DNA from: CBDUEF01 sp018063485 | GTDB lineage: Bacteria > Pseudomonadota > Alphaproteobacteria > Rhodobacterales > Rhodobacteraceae | DNA: 64,000 bases | Direction: 5' to 3' | Assembly: GCA_037045435.1 (NCBI GenBank) | Contig: JBAOID010000003.1 | Span: 124,001 to 188,000 of the forward strand | In this document: one piece after another, positions 27,314-35,890 of the stretch | Position numbering within the stretch: position 1 is the first letter of the stretch | How the letters are laid out: each line of letters begins with the position of its first letter | Notes under the pieces: generated by a model | What the model saw: only the letters and a program-made list of their open reading frames with translations | What the model was told of the DNA's origin: nothing | Database searches by the model: none | Translations under genes and position numbers: made by a program

Positions 27314-29086
27314 ATGGCGGACTATTCCCAGACGCAGCAGCAGGGCGAGTTGTTCACGCCGCTAGGTGACAACGCCCTTGTCTTGCATGACTTCTCGGGT
27401 GCAGAGCATGTCAATGGCATCAATGAGTTCCGCGTTACCGCCAAATCGCCATCCGGGCGGGTGGATCTGACGAAATTGATCGGGGCACCGATGCGCATTG
27501 ATGTTCAATCTTCGGCAACCAACGCTCGGGTGTTTCATCAGATCTGCTATGGGGCCACCACGCAAAGCAGCACCGAAAACAGCGTGATCTATGAATTCGA
27601 GTTGCGCCCCTGGCTCTGGGCCATGAGCCTGCGCACCAATTCCCGGATCTTCCATGACATGACGGTGATCGAGATCATCACCCAGGTCTGCGCCGATTAT
27701 GGCGGTCTTGGCGGAAACAATATCGAGGACAAGACCAACGGCGGCTTTCCGGCGCTGGAATTTGTCGTCCAGTTCTGTGAGACGGATCTCCAGTTCATCC
27801 GCCGCTTGCTTGAGGAAAATGGTATCAATTTTCACATCGCGATGGCAAATGACAAACACAGCATGGTGCTTTCATCCGGCACGGATGCTTTCACCACCAC
27901 CCAAGGCGCGCCACAGCACAACCCCGGCGGCAACCGGGGTCTGGAGCTTGCCGAAAGCATCGTCAAATGGAATGATCAACAGAGCTTTACCACCGCCTCG
28001 ATCAGATTGATGGACTACAACTTTGTCAATCCGACCCAGAACATGGCTGTCGAACAGACCAAAGAGAACAGCACGCCGTTGCAGGCGGAATATTACGAAT
28101 ATCCCGGTCGCTATGACAATCCAGAGCAGGGCCGAAAACTTGGCCAGCGCCGCCTTGATGCGCTGAAATGCCGGGAATCCCTGATTGATGCGACCGGAAC
28201 CGCTCCCTGTCTGGGGGCGGGGATGAAATTCACCTTGTCGTCGCAATATGATCCGTCGCTCAATGGTGAATACGCAGTTCTGCGGGCCGATCACCGATTA
28301 CAGAATGGCGATTATCGGTCCGGAAAACAGACAAAGGGCGGCTATTCCGGTTCTTATGTCCTGACCCGCAGCAGCAACCCTGTTGCGCCGATGTTGGCAA
28401 CCCCTCGCCCGCGCATGATGGGCCCGCAAACCGCGATTGTGTGTGACGGTGGCAATGGCAATGTCGATGAATACGGCCGGATCATTGTCAAATTCCATTG
28501 GGACAGCAACGCCAAATCCATGCCCTGCCGGGTGTCGCAAGCCTGGGCCGGTCCGAAATGGGGGGCGGTATTCATCCCCCATACCGGCATGGAGGTGGTT
28601 GTCGATTTCATCGGCGGCGATCCTGACCGCCCGATCATTCTGGGGTGCGTCTACAATGGCGACAACATGCCACCCTGGCCGTTGCCCGACAAAAAGACGA
28701 TCAGCGGCTTCAAGACCGTGACCGATAACGAGATCAGCTTTGATGACCTCGCGGGCAATGAGTTGATCACTATCGACGCCAAGAAGAATTTCACCGTTCA
28801 TGTCACCCAGAACCACAACATAGTGGTTGACCAGAAGCGTGACATAAAGGTGCATGATACCGAGACCACCACGGTAGATGGCACCCTGACCCTTGAATCC
28901 AAAGAGGAAATAATCCTCAAGGTGGGAAGCAGCAAGATCACCATGAATGCCATGTCGATCACCATCGAAGCCACGCAAATTGATGTGAAGGCCAGTCAGG
29001 CGCTGAAAACCAGCGGCGGCATAAATGCCGACCACAAGGCCGGAGGGGTCATGACGATCAAGGCCCCCATGGTCAAGATCAACTGA
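27314..29086 (+). CDS. vgrG: T6SS spike protein VgrG (TssI)
   Basis: This 590-residue VgrG has the gp27-like base (CETDLQFIRRLLEENGINFH), the gp5-like OB fold (DEYGRIIVKFHWDS, CRVSQAWAGPKWGA, GMEVVVDFIGGDPDRPII) and a C-terminal beta-helix repeat (ITMNAMSITIEATQI). No enzymatic extension follows the needle, so it is a structural spike rather than a specialised effector. A 174-base gap separates it from ppkA. The next gene begins 5 bases after its stop, which suggests a functional link. Confidence 0.95.
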   Translation: MADYSQTQQQGELFTPLGDNALVLHDFSGAEHVNGINEFRVTAKSPSGRVDLTKLIGAPMRIDVQSSATNARVFHQICYGATTQSSTENSVIYEFELRPWLWAMSLRTNSRIFHDMTVIEIITQVCADYGGLGGNNIEDKTNGGFPALEFVVQFCETDLQFIRRLLEENGINFHIAMANDKHSMVLSSGTDAFTTTQGAPQHNPGGNRGLELAESIVKWNDQQSFTTASIRLMDYNFVNPTQNMAVEQTKENSTPLQAEYYEYPGRYDNPEQGRKLGQRRLDALKCRESLIDATGTAPCLGAGMKFTLSSQYDPSLNGEYAVLRADHRLQNGDYRSGKQTKGGYSGSYVLTRSSNPVAPMLATPRPRMMGPQTAIVCDGGNGNVDEYGRIIVKFHWDSNAKSMPCRVSQAWAGPKWGAVFIPHTGMEVVVDFIGGDPDRPIILGCVYNGDNMPPWPLPDKKTISGFKTVTDNEISFDDLAGNELITIDAKKNFTVHVTQNHNIVVDQKRDIKVHDTETTTVDGTLTLESKEEIILKVGSSKITMNAMSITIEATQIDVKASQALKTSGGINADHKAGGVMTIKAPMVKIN

Positions 29087-29091
29087 ACGCC

Positions 29092-29688
29092 ATGGCCGGA
29101 TTGACCGACACCTTCGCCCCTACCACGCCGCAAGATGCTCCGGGCCTGCGCAGCCAGTTCGCGCAGGATCTGTTCACGGCCATGCCGCAACTGGCCGAAG
29201 ATATCCGCACACCACCCCTGCAAGGCCAGCGGACCCTCGACTTCATGCGCCTGCTGCGGTCGGCCCCGACGCCCGAAGAGGCCCTGACCCTGCTCGCCTA
29301 TGCCTTGCAGCCCAGACATGCGATCTGGTGGGGCCACGAATGCCTGAAAGCCGCCCCCGATCTTTTGACCGGGCAAGATATTGCAATGCTGGACCTGCTG
29401 GCAGGTTGGGTGGCCGAACCCGATGAAGAACACCGCTATGCCGCGCTCGATGGGGCGACGCAGGCACCAAGCCGGGGGCCGGGGGTCTGGATGGCGTTGG
29501 CCGCCGGGTGGTCGGGCGGGTCGATGTCGGATCCGAAACTCCCCCCCGTGCCGCCGCCGCCTTTTCTGATGGGACGGGCCCTGAACGCGGGAGTTTTGGG
29601 CGCTCTGGCGCGGGTGCCGCAAGACAAGCGACGGCGCACGCTGGATCACTTCACCGGAATCGGCGAGGTTCTGGCGAAAAGCGCGTGA
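29092..29688 (+). CDS. T6SS-linked hypothetical protein downstream of vgrG (198 aa)
   Basis: This soluble 198-residue protein has no signal peptide or membrane helix. It is mostly alpha-helical in composition (EEALTLLAYALQPRHAIWWG, LLAGWVAEPDEEHRYAALDGA) with a Pro-rich segment near 155-165. It lies 5 bases after vgrG and before fha. It may belong to the DUF6931 group of T6SS-associated proteins, but I am not certain. Position beside vgrG makes an adaptor or baseplate-accessory role plausible; an effector is less likely because no catalytic motif is visible. Confidence 0.7.
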   Translation: MAGLTDTFAPTTPQDAPGLRSQFAQDLFTAMPQLAEDIRTPPLQGQRTLDFMRLLRSAPTPEEALTLLAYALQPRHAIWWGHECLKAAPDLLTGQDIAMLDLLAGWVAEPDEEHRYAALDGATQAPSRGPGVWMALAAGWSGGSMSDPKLPPVPPPPFLMGRALNAGVLGALARVPQDKRRRTLDHFTGIGEVLAKSA

Positions 29689-29785
29689 ACCGCGTATCCA
29701 ATACTTGCGCAAAACGCGGCGGGACTATGGAATATACCCGGTGCCGTCCTATCCTGCTCTTTCCGCATTGGCAGTCGGGCCCTGA

Positions 29786-30979
29786 ATGAAACTGACACTG
29801 AAGATCGAGAATTTTGATTTCCTGCCGGACGGCGGGCCGCTGGAGTTTTCGGTGGGAGCGCGCGGCTGTGAAGTGGGCCGCGATTCCACGATGGATTGGA
29901 CTCTGCCTGACCCAAACCGGCATATCTCAAGCCGTCACTTCGAAATCGTGTTTCGGGATCAGAATTACTATCTGAATGACCTTTCGATCAATGGCACCTT
30001 TGTCTATGGCCAGTCGATGCGGGTGTCTTCGCCCTTGCTGTTGGCCCATAATGAGCGCTTGCAGGTTGGGCAATATATCATCCGGGTGCTGATCGAAGCC
30101 GCTGCGCAAGGCGGACAGCACGGTGGGCCGGTGCCACTTGCCGCGCCCTCGGCATCCGATCCCTGGAGCCTGCCGCCGGGTCCGTCGCCGATGCCTGCGG
30201 CCATGCCCTCGCGCCCCTCCGCGCCGCTGGCGGGGCAGTTTGGCGACAGTTTCATCCAAACCCCACCCCCGGTGCAATCGGCCTCGCCCTTTGCCCCGCC
30301 GCTGCCCCTGCCGCCCGCAGCCGAGCCTTTTGTGCTGCAAACGCCGCCCCCCGCCGCGCCGCCGGTGCCGTCCGCGCCGCCGGTCCGGGCATCTGCGGGG
30401 GCAGGGTTGTCCTTGCTGGATGCGATTTGCAAAGGCGCGGGGCTGCCCGCTGGCAGCCTGGCGTCGGCAGATATCGCGGCCTTGGGGGAAGAGATCGGGC
30501 GGTGTCTGCGGATCGCCACCGAAGAATTGATGGCCCTGCTGGGTGCCAGGGCTGCGGCCAAGCAATTCGTGAAAAGCGCCAGCCGGACAATGATCGGCGG
30601 GACCAACAACAGCCCGCTGAAGTTCAAGCCGAACGCCACCGAAGCCCTGACAGCGATGTTTCTTCAGCGCAACGACAGTTTCCTGTCATCAACCGCCAGC
30701 TTTCAGCAGGGGTTTGACGACATCAAGCGGCACCAGACGGCGGTTTACGCGGCGATGCAACCGGCTCTGGCCAAGCTGTTGGAAGATCTTTCCCCCGAAT
30801 CCATCGAGGAGCGCGCCGCGGGCAGTATCATGTCTTCAAAGAAAGCCCGCGCATGGGAAACCTATGTCGAGCGTTGGGATGCCAAGACCCATCCCTATGA
30901 GAACGGCATGCTTGACGTTTTCTTGGTCTATTTTGCTGATTCCTATGATGAAGCGGTGAAAAAGACCGGCGCAAGCTGA
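29786..30979 (+). CDS. fha: T6SS FHA-domain scaffold (Fha/TagH)
   Basis: This 397-residue protein has an N-terminal forkhead-associated domain (about 1-105) that binds phosphothreonine. The key residues are visible in VGRD, ISSRHFEI and SINGTFVYG. A Pro/Ala-rich linker (110-205) follows, then the conserved TagH C-terminal domain (SRTMIGGTNNSPLKFKPN, KRHQTAVYAAMQPALAKLLE). It is the reader of the PpkA/PppA switch and is expected to dock on phosphorylated TssL or PpkA. A 97-base gap precedes it. Confidence 0.92.
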   Translation: MKLTLKIENFDFLPDGGPLEFSVGARGCEVGRDSTMDWTLPDPNRHISSRHFEIVFRDQNYYLNDLSINGTFVYGQSMRVSSPLLLAHNERLQVGQYIIRVLIEAAAQGGQHGGPVPLAAPSASDPWSLPPGPSPMPAAMPSRPSAPLAGQFGDSFIQTPPPVQSASPFAPPLPLPPAAEPFVLQTPPPAAPPVPSAPPVRASAGAGLSLLDAICKGAGLPAGSLASADIAALGEEIGRCLRIATEELMALLGARAAAKQFVKSASRTMIGGTNNSPLKFKPNATEALTAMFLQRNDSFLSSTASFQQGFDDIKRHQTAVYAAMQPALAKLLEDLSPESIEERAAGSIMSSKKARAWETYVERWDAKTHPYENGMLDVFLVYFADSYDEAVKKTGAS

Positions 30980-31050
30980 GGGTTCGATCGCCATTGACCA
31001 TTGCCGGATGCAGAGTTAGGCTTTGCATCTGCGAAGGAGAAGGTGAAAAT

Positions 31051-31164
31051 ATGACTTCTGCGATGATTGGGTTGCTCGCGATTGCAACAATAGGTTTGGG
31101 TTTGCTGGCTGCCTTGCCAAAGCCCCAGCCAGTGCGCGTGACGGCGCGCGGCTCCCGGCGCTAG
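31051..31164 (+). CDS. Small single-pass membrane protein (37 aa) between fha and tssA
   Basis: The 37-codon ORF encodes one hydrophobic helix (about residues 3-22) followed by a basic Pro-rich tail ending in ARGSRR. A GGAG-like site lies upstream, and the ORF fills most of the fha-tssA gap (tssA starts 19 bases after its stop). I do not recognise a family. Its size, position and composition suggest a genuine small inner-membrane protein of the T6SS operon, but a chance ORF cannot be excluded. Confidence 0.45.
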   Translation: MTSAMIGLLAIATIGLGLLAALPKPQPVRVTARGSRR

Positions 31165-31182
31165 GCCGGACAGGATCGGGCG

Positions 31183-32484
31183 ATGCGTCTTGATGACCTG
31201 CTGAAGCCCATCTCCAACGACGCCCCTTGTGGCGAAGATCTGTTGGAGGTCGATGATCCTGATTTTGTCGATTATTATTTCAACGCCGATGACCGCCTTC
31301 CTGCCAGTTATTTCAACCTGGCGCGTGGTATATTGTTCGATGCCAAATCTGTCGATCATAAGGCAGAAACCGCACAGATTGATGGCCTGCTGAAACGCAG
31401 CAGAGATTTGCGCCTGCTGGGTCTTGAGGCCAAGTTCCAGATACTTGCCGGACGGTTCAAGGGGTTTCAAGACGCGGTCATGGCATTTGCTGACCTGCTG
31501 GAGACCTATCCGGATGCGGTGCTGCCAACCGATTCCCTGGATCGCAGCAATGCAATTGAAGAGCTGGACTCGGGGCCAACCATTGTGGCGCCACTGGAAC
31601 ACGCAGCCTTGTTCAATGATCGCCGCTTTGGCGACATCACCTACCGGGCCTATGGCACCTCTGCGGGAAAAATCACCCCGCGCGAGGGTGAGGCTCTGCG
31701 CGACAGCGGCCAAATCCTGAATGCGCTCGGTTCCTCCGAGAATGCCAAGGCAGTGGATGCGCTTTTCGGCCAGATCAATGCACTTCAGGATGCCTTGAAA
31801 CGGATCGTCAAGGCATGCCAGACGGCAAGCGATCCCTGCACGCCGCGGCTTGAACGCCTGCCCGCAAAACTGGACGACATCCGCGAGATGATCTTGGCGG
31901 CGCGAACAGATCTGGCGGAAGAGACAACCGCCGCCAGCCCCGCCGATGGGGCCCCGCAACAGCAGGCGCCCGTTGCCTCGGGCAGAGAAAATCCCGCCCT
32001 TCCCGCAAACTCGCCCGAGGTTCCAGACCACCGGGCCGCCTATCGCGCCCTGCGCGGCGTCGAGCGCTATTTTGTCAACACCGAGCCTGCATCGCTGGCT
32101 CTGGTGCTGGTGACACAATCGCGGTTGCTGATCGGGCGGCCTTTGGTCGAGGCGATTGATGCCCTGTTGGAAAACAACGCCTCCTACGCAAAACTGACAT
32201 TCAATTCCGGCCCCGGCTTTGCGCTCTCGATGTCGCGGATGCGCGAATTGTCGGGCGCAGCCGGGATTCGGTCTGCGGAGGATTGGGCGCAGCCGTCCGA
32301 GGATGATCCCCCCGCGTTGGAAATCGTCAGCCGTGACCATGCGGGGGCTGTCATCAAGACGGTTGAAGATTTTTACCGCATCCGCGAACCGGCCAGCCCG
32401 ATCCCGATATTGCTGTTCAAAGCAAGAAATATGCTGTCAAAAGACTTTCACGCCCTTGTCAGAGAGCTGATTCAGGACCAATAA
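31183..32484 (+). CDS. tssA: T6SS protein TssA (ImpA N-terminal domain)
   Basis: This 433-residue protein opens with the ImpA_N signature (MRLDDLLKPISNDAPCGEDL, then DLRLLGLEAKFQILAGRFKG). The C-terminal third has the VERYFVNTEPASLALVLVTQ segment. TssA proteins prime or cap sheath polymerisation at the baseplate or distal end; which class this is cannot be told from this reading. It precedes the sheath genes tssB-tssC. Confidence 0.88.
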   Translation: MRLDDLLKPISNDAPCGEDLLEVDDPDFVDYYFNADDRLPASYFNLARGILFDAKSVDHKAETAQIDGLLKRSRDLRLLGLEAKFQILAGRFKGFQDAVMAFADLLETYPDAVLPTDSLDRSNAIEELDSGPTIVAPLEHAALFNDRRFGDITYRAYGTSAGKITPREGEALRDSGQILNALGSSENAKAVDALFGQINALQDALKRIVKACQTASDPCTPRLERLPAKLDDIREMILAARTDLAEETTAASPADGAPQQQAPVASGRENPALPANSPEVPDHRAAYRALRGVERYFVNTEPASLALVLVTQSRLLIGRPLVEAIDALLENNASYAKLTFNSGPGFALSMSRMRELSGAAGIRSAEDWAQPSEDDPPALEIVSRDHAGAVIKTVEDFYRIREPASPIPILLFKARNMLSKDFHALVRELIQDQ

Positions 32485-32576
32485 TAACACTGCAAACGGC
32501 GTATTGGTTTGCGCAATATGTTGACTTTTCGGCCCAGTTGCTGCGTTCTTATTCAAAGAATAAGGGGGAGACGGCC

Positions 32577-33107
32577 ATGGCTACAGCGGATTCTGCGACT
32601 GGCTTTATAAAACGCAATCGCCCGCCACGCGTTCAGATATCTTACGCGGATCCGATTGACGCGAATGTTCAGGTTGAACTGCCTTTCGTCATGGGGGTGA
32701 TGTCGGACCTCTCGGGCAATGCCTCGAAGGTTGAAAAGCCCCCGATCACCGACCGCGAATTTACCCAGGTGTCCTCGGATACACTGGATGATTTCATGGC
32801 CTCGGTGGCTCCCGGTCTTGCGCTGAATGTCGACAATCAGCTTGATCCCGAACAGGGCGGCAAGCTGAGCGTGAATCTGAACTTCTCGAAAATGGCCGAT
32901 CTCAGCCCCGGCGAAATCGCCCGGCAGGTGCCGGCGCTTGCCAGCCTGCTGGAGGCGCGTCAGCAATTGGCCAACCTTCAGCGCTATATGAACGGCAAAT
33001 CCGGCGCGCAGGATCAGCTCAAGGCCTTGCTGTCAGACCCAAAGCTGATGGCTGCCCTGAATGAGCGTCGCGCGAAATCGGCCAAACCGGATGACTCCGC
33101 GGAATGA
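32577..33107 (+). CDS. tssB: T6SS sheath small subunit TssB (VipA)
   Basis: This 176-residue subunit forms the contractile sheath with TssC. Family marks are FIKRNRPPRVQISYADPIDA, LPFVMGVMSDLSG and LNFSKMADLSPGEIARQVPA. I used the ATG at 32577, preceded by a GGGGGAG stretch; upstream in-frame codons are not conserved. It is followed 62 bases later by tssC. Confidence 0.94.
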   Translation: MATADSATGFIKRNRPPRVQISYADPIDANVQVELPFVMGVMSDLSGNASKVEKPPITDREFTQVSSDTLDDFMASVAPGLALNVDNQLDPEQGGKLSVNLNFSKMADLSPGEIARQVPALASLLEARQQLANLQRYMNGKSGAQDQLKALLSDPKLMAALNERRAKSAKPDDSAE

Positions 33108-33169
33108 TCTACTGACGGATCGCGGCGGTAACGGCGGCCCGACTTTGCAAAACAGATTGGGATGACAAG

Positions 33170-34657
33170 ATGGCAACTGAACTTGAACGGGACGCAGGAG
33201 CCGGTGGCGCGCTAAGCGAACTGGATGAATTCTCGGCGATCCTGAAGCAAAACTTCAAGCCGCGCTCGGATGTTGCGGCCAAGGAAGTTGAAAACGCGGT
33301 CGGCACCTTGATTCGCGAAGCGCTGTCAGATGACTCGGTGATCAGCGACGACATACTCGACACCATCGACAAGATGATGGCCAAGCTGGACGAAAAGCTG
33401 TCGGCGCAAGTGAATGAAATCATTCACCACCCAGAATATCAAAAGCTGGAAAGCAGTTGGCGCGGGCTGGCCTATACCGTCAATAACACCGAATCCGACG
33501 CATCGCTCAAGGTCTTGGTGATGAACGTCGGCAAATCCGAGCTGGACCGGGAATTGCGTTCTTATCCGGGTGCGAAATGGGACCAAAGCCCGCTGTTCAA
33601 GAAAATCTACTCAGCAGAATTCGGGCAGTTGGGCGGTCAGCCTTTCGGGGCCTTGATCGGCGATTTCTATTTTGACCATTCGGCCTCGGATGTGCGTCTG
33701 TTGCGCGATCTGGGCAAGATTGCCGCTTCGGCGATGGCACCTTTCATTTCCTCGGCGGCACCAACATTGCTGGGGATGGACAATTGGACCGAGCTGGGCA
33801 ATCCACGCGATCTGTCGACCCTGTTTGATACGCCCGATTACGCCGGCTGGAATTCGCTGCGCGATTCGGAAAACTCGCGCTATCTCGCGATCACTCTGCC
33901 GCGTGTGCTGTCGCGCTCACCCTATGGTCAAAACGGCGAGCCGGTGGATGAGTTCAACTTCGAGGAACAAACCGACGGGCATGAGGGCAAGCATTACGCC
34001 TGGATGAACGCAGCCCATGCGATGGCGGTAAACATCAACCGCGCTCATAAGGAATATGGCTGGACGGTGCAGATCCGCGGCGTTCAGTCGGGCGGTGAGG
34101 TGACAAACCTTCCCGTCCACAATTTCGACACCGGGGACGGCACCACCGATATGAAATGCCCGACCGAATTCGCGATCAATGATCGTCGCGAGGGCGAGCT
34201 GTCGAAATCGGGCCTTATCAGCCTGGTGCATCGCAAGAACACCGACCGCGCGGCCTTTATCGGCGGCCAGTCGCTCTATCGTCCAAAGAAGTATCAGGAC
34301 GAACAGGCGACGGCCTCGGACAATATCTCGGCCCGCATTCCCTATATGTTCGCCGTCTCGCGCTTCAGCCACTATCTGAAATGCATGGTGCGCGATATGG
34401 TCGGCTCGAACCGCGAGCGCGCCCAACTTGAGCGTGAGTTGCAAAGCTGGATCAGCCAATACGTTCACGCATCGCCCGCGAATGCTTCCGAACGCGACAA
34501 GGCGCTTCTTCCGCTGGCTGCGGCAAAGGTCGAAGTAATCGAGGACGAAGAGAATCCCGGCTACTACATCGGCAAATTTTTTCTGCGCCCCCATTTCCAA
34601 CTGGAAGGCATGGACATCGGCATGAGCCTTGTCTCACAACTTCCGGGCAAGAATTGA
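33170..34657 (+). CDS. tssC: T6SS sheath large subunit TssC (VipB)
   Basis: This 495-residue sheath protein pairs with TssB. Conserved stretches include PEYQKLESSWRGLAYTVNNT, PFGALIGDFYFDHS, PRVLSRSPYG, FAVSRFSHYLKCMVRDMVGS and the C-terminal RPHFQLEGMDIGMSLVSQLP. The frame is complete and of normal length. A 7-base-pair hairpin follows it, before hcp. Confidence 0.96.
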   Translation: MATELERDAGAGGALSELDEFSAILKQNFKPRSDVAAKEVENAVGTLIREALSDDSVISDDILDTIDKMMAKLDEKLSAQVNEIIHHPEYQKLESSWRGLAYTVNNTESDASLKVLVMNVGKSELDRELRSYPGAKWDQSPLFKKIYSAEFGQLGGQPFGALIGDFYFDHSASDVRLLRDLGKIAASAMAPFISSAAPTLLGMDNWTELGNPRDLSTLFDTPDYAGWNSLRDSENSRYLAITLPRVLSRSPYGQNGEPVDEFNFEEQTDGHEGKHYAWMNAAHAMAVNINRAHKEYGWTVQIRGVQSGGEVTNLPVHNFDTGDGTTDMKCPTEFAINDRREGELSKSGLISLVHRKNTDRAAFIGGQSLYRPKKYQDEQATASDNISARIPYMFAVSRFSHYLKCMVRDMVGSNRERAQLERELQSWISQYVHASPANASERDKALLPLAAAKVEVIEDEENPGYYIGKFFLRPHFQLEGMDIGMSLVSQLPGKN

Positions 34658-34664
34658 CCGCCCT

Positions 34665-34686
34665 CCCCGGATCAAGGCGTCCGGGG
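34665..34686 (+). terminator. Hairpin between tssC and hcp
   Basis: CCCCGGA (34665-34671) pairs perfectly with TCCGGGG (34680-34686) around an eight-base loop and is followed by ACATTTTG. It begins 7 bases after the tssC stop. It may be a weak terminator, or an RNA end that stabilises the hcp message. Confidence 0.45.
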
Positions 34687-34712
34687 ACATTTTGACATGA
34701 AAGGAAATACAG

Positions 34713-35201
34713 ATGGCGACCGATATTTATTTGAAAGTCGAAGGCGTTGATGGAGAATCCGTTCGAGCGGGTGTTGAAAAGTGGATTGATCTTGAGAGCT
34801 TCAGTTGGGGCGCAACCCAGCCCGGCACCGCGCATACCGGTCTTGGCGCAGGCTCGGGCAGGGCAGCGGTTCAGGATCTGAGCTGCACCAAATATCTCGA
34901 CAAGACCACACCGGTGTTGTTGCAAAATCTTCTGACTGGCAAGCCCTATGGCAAGGTGGAGTTGAAACTCCGCAAGGTTTCGGGTGGTGCTCCGATTGAT
35001 TATCTGACAATCACCCTGACCGATGTGATGGTTTCCAGCTACCAGACCGGCGTTGCAAAGGGCGGAGACGACCGGGTTCTCGAGCATCTGACTTTCAACT
35101 TCGCTGCAATGAAGATGGAATATATCCTGCAAAACAAAGACGGCACTCCGGGTGGAAAAGTTCCGGCCGGCTATGATGTTGCTGCGGGCAAGGCCATTTG
35201 A
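34713..35201 (+). CDS. hcp: T6SS tube protein Hcp (TssD)
   Basis: This 162-residue Hcp forms the inner tube of hexameric rings expelled by sheath contraction. Family marks are MATDIYLKVEGVDGES, YLDKTTPVLLQNLLTGKPYG and YLTITLTDVMVSSYQTG. No C-terminal toxin extension is present. GAAAGGAAA lies before the start. Hairpins on both sides suggest that its mRNA level is set apart from the rest of the operon, which fits the large amount of Hcp a T6SS needs. Confidence 0.96.
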   Translation: MATDIYLKVEGVDGESVRAGVEKWIDLESFSWGATQPGTAHTGLGAGSGRAAVQDLSCTKYLDKTTPVLLQNLLTGKPYGKVELKLRKVSGGAPIDYLTITLTDVMVSSYQTGVAKGGDDRVLEHLTFNFAAMKMEYILQNKDGTPGGKVPAGYDVAAGKAI

Positions 35202-35245
35202 TCCTTCCCGGACCCTGACATGCCGGTTCGGGCCGGTTCGGCCCT

Positions 35246-35273
35246 GCGCCGGGCAAAATGGCTTGCCCGGCGC
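35246..35273 (+). terminator. Strong hairpin between hcp and tssE
   Basis: A perfect 11-base-pair stem (GCGCCGGGCAA at 35246-35256 with TTGCCCGGCGC at 35263-35273) closes a six-base loop and is followed by the T-rich ATCTTCTTTCT. It looks like a rho-independent terminator that would let only part of transcription reach tssE. An alternative tssE start (35258) falls in its loop. Confidence 0.68.
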
Positions 35274-35290
35274 ATCTTCTTTCTGAAAAG

Positions 35291-35890
35291 ATGGCCCGCG
35301 ACGATCAGGGCCAATGGATCTGCGGGGTGCGCGCCATGAAAGAGCGGGACGGCGGCTACTTTCAGGTGTCTTTGATGAACGTCTTTCGTCAGGCAGCGCA
35401 AAAGCATGATGCTCGTGAAAAGGACGTTGCGGTGACAGAAGAGGGGCGGGTGTTGTCGTCGCGCACAATCGAACGGCGTGACGGTGCAAGCCAATCCACC
35501 CTGCGCGAGCATCTTTCGCAGGATCTCGCCAATCTGATGGGGACCATTCATCTCGAAGCGGCGGTGGATCTGACCGGGCTCGATTGGGTCAAAAAGTCGA
35601 TCCTGAATTACGGTATGCAGGACATGAATCGCTATTCCACCGATCATTTTCGCGACCCGGCCGTGATCAAGGGCCTGCGGGCGGCACTTCTGGCGCATGA
35701 GCCTCGGCTGGTTCCGCAATCGCTGATCATCAGGCTGCGCACCGATAACGCCGGTGCTGACCAGCGAATCGCCTTTGATATCAGGGCGGAAATGTCGGCC
35801 CGACCGGTGGATGTTCCCTTGGAGTTTGTCGCTGAAATTGAGTCCGGCGGCGGCAAGGTGGCCCTCTCCAACCTTGTGGTGCGCGGATGA
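35291..35890 (+). CDS. tssE: T6SS baseplate protein TssE (gp25-like)
   Basis: This protein of the gp25/lysozyme-like baseplate family has REHLSQDLANLMGTIHLEAA, KSILNYGMQDMNRYSTD and a C-terminal FDIRAEMSARPVDVPLEF. The start is uncertain. The ATG at 35291 gives 199 residues. One at 35336 (184 residues, with GGGG upstream) is equally possible. One at 35258 lies inside the hairpin loop after hcp and is unlikely. The stop overlaps the tssF start (ATGA). Confidence 0.88.
   Translation: MARDDQGQWICGVRAMKERDGGYFQVSLMNVFRQAAQKHDAREKDVAVTEEGRVLSSRTIERRDGASQSTLREHLSQDLANLMGTIHLEAAVDLTGLDWVKKSILNYGMQDMNRYSTDHFRDPAVIKGLRAALLAHEPRLVPQSLIIRLRTDNAGADQRIAFDIRAEMSARPVDVPLEFVAEIESGGGKVALSNLVVRG

Noticed and set aside
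30943..32340. 465-codon leftward open frame opposite tssA
   Set aside because: Antisense shadow; TssA signature is on the forward strand.
35258..35290. ATG at 35258 as the tssE start
   Set aside because: It lies in the loop of a strong hairpin directly after hcp, which would hinder initiation.
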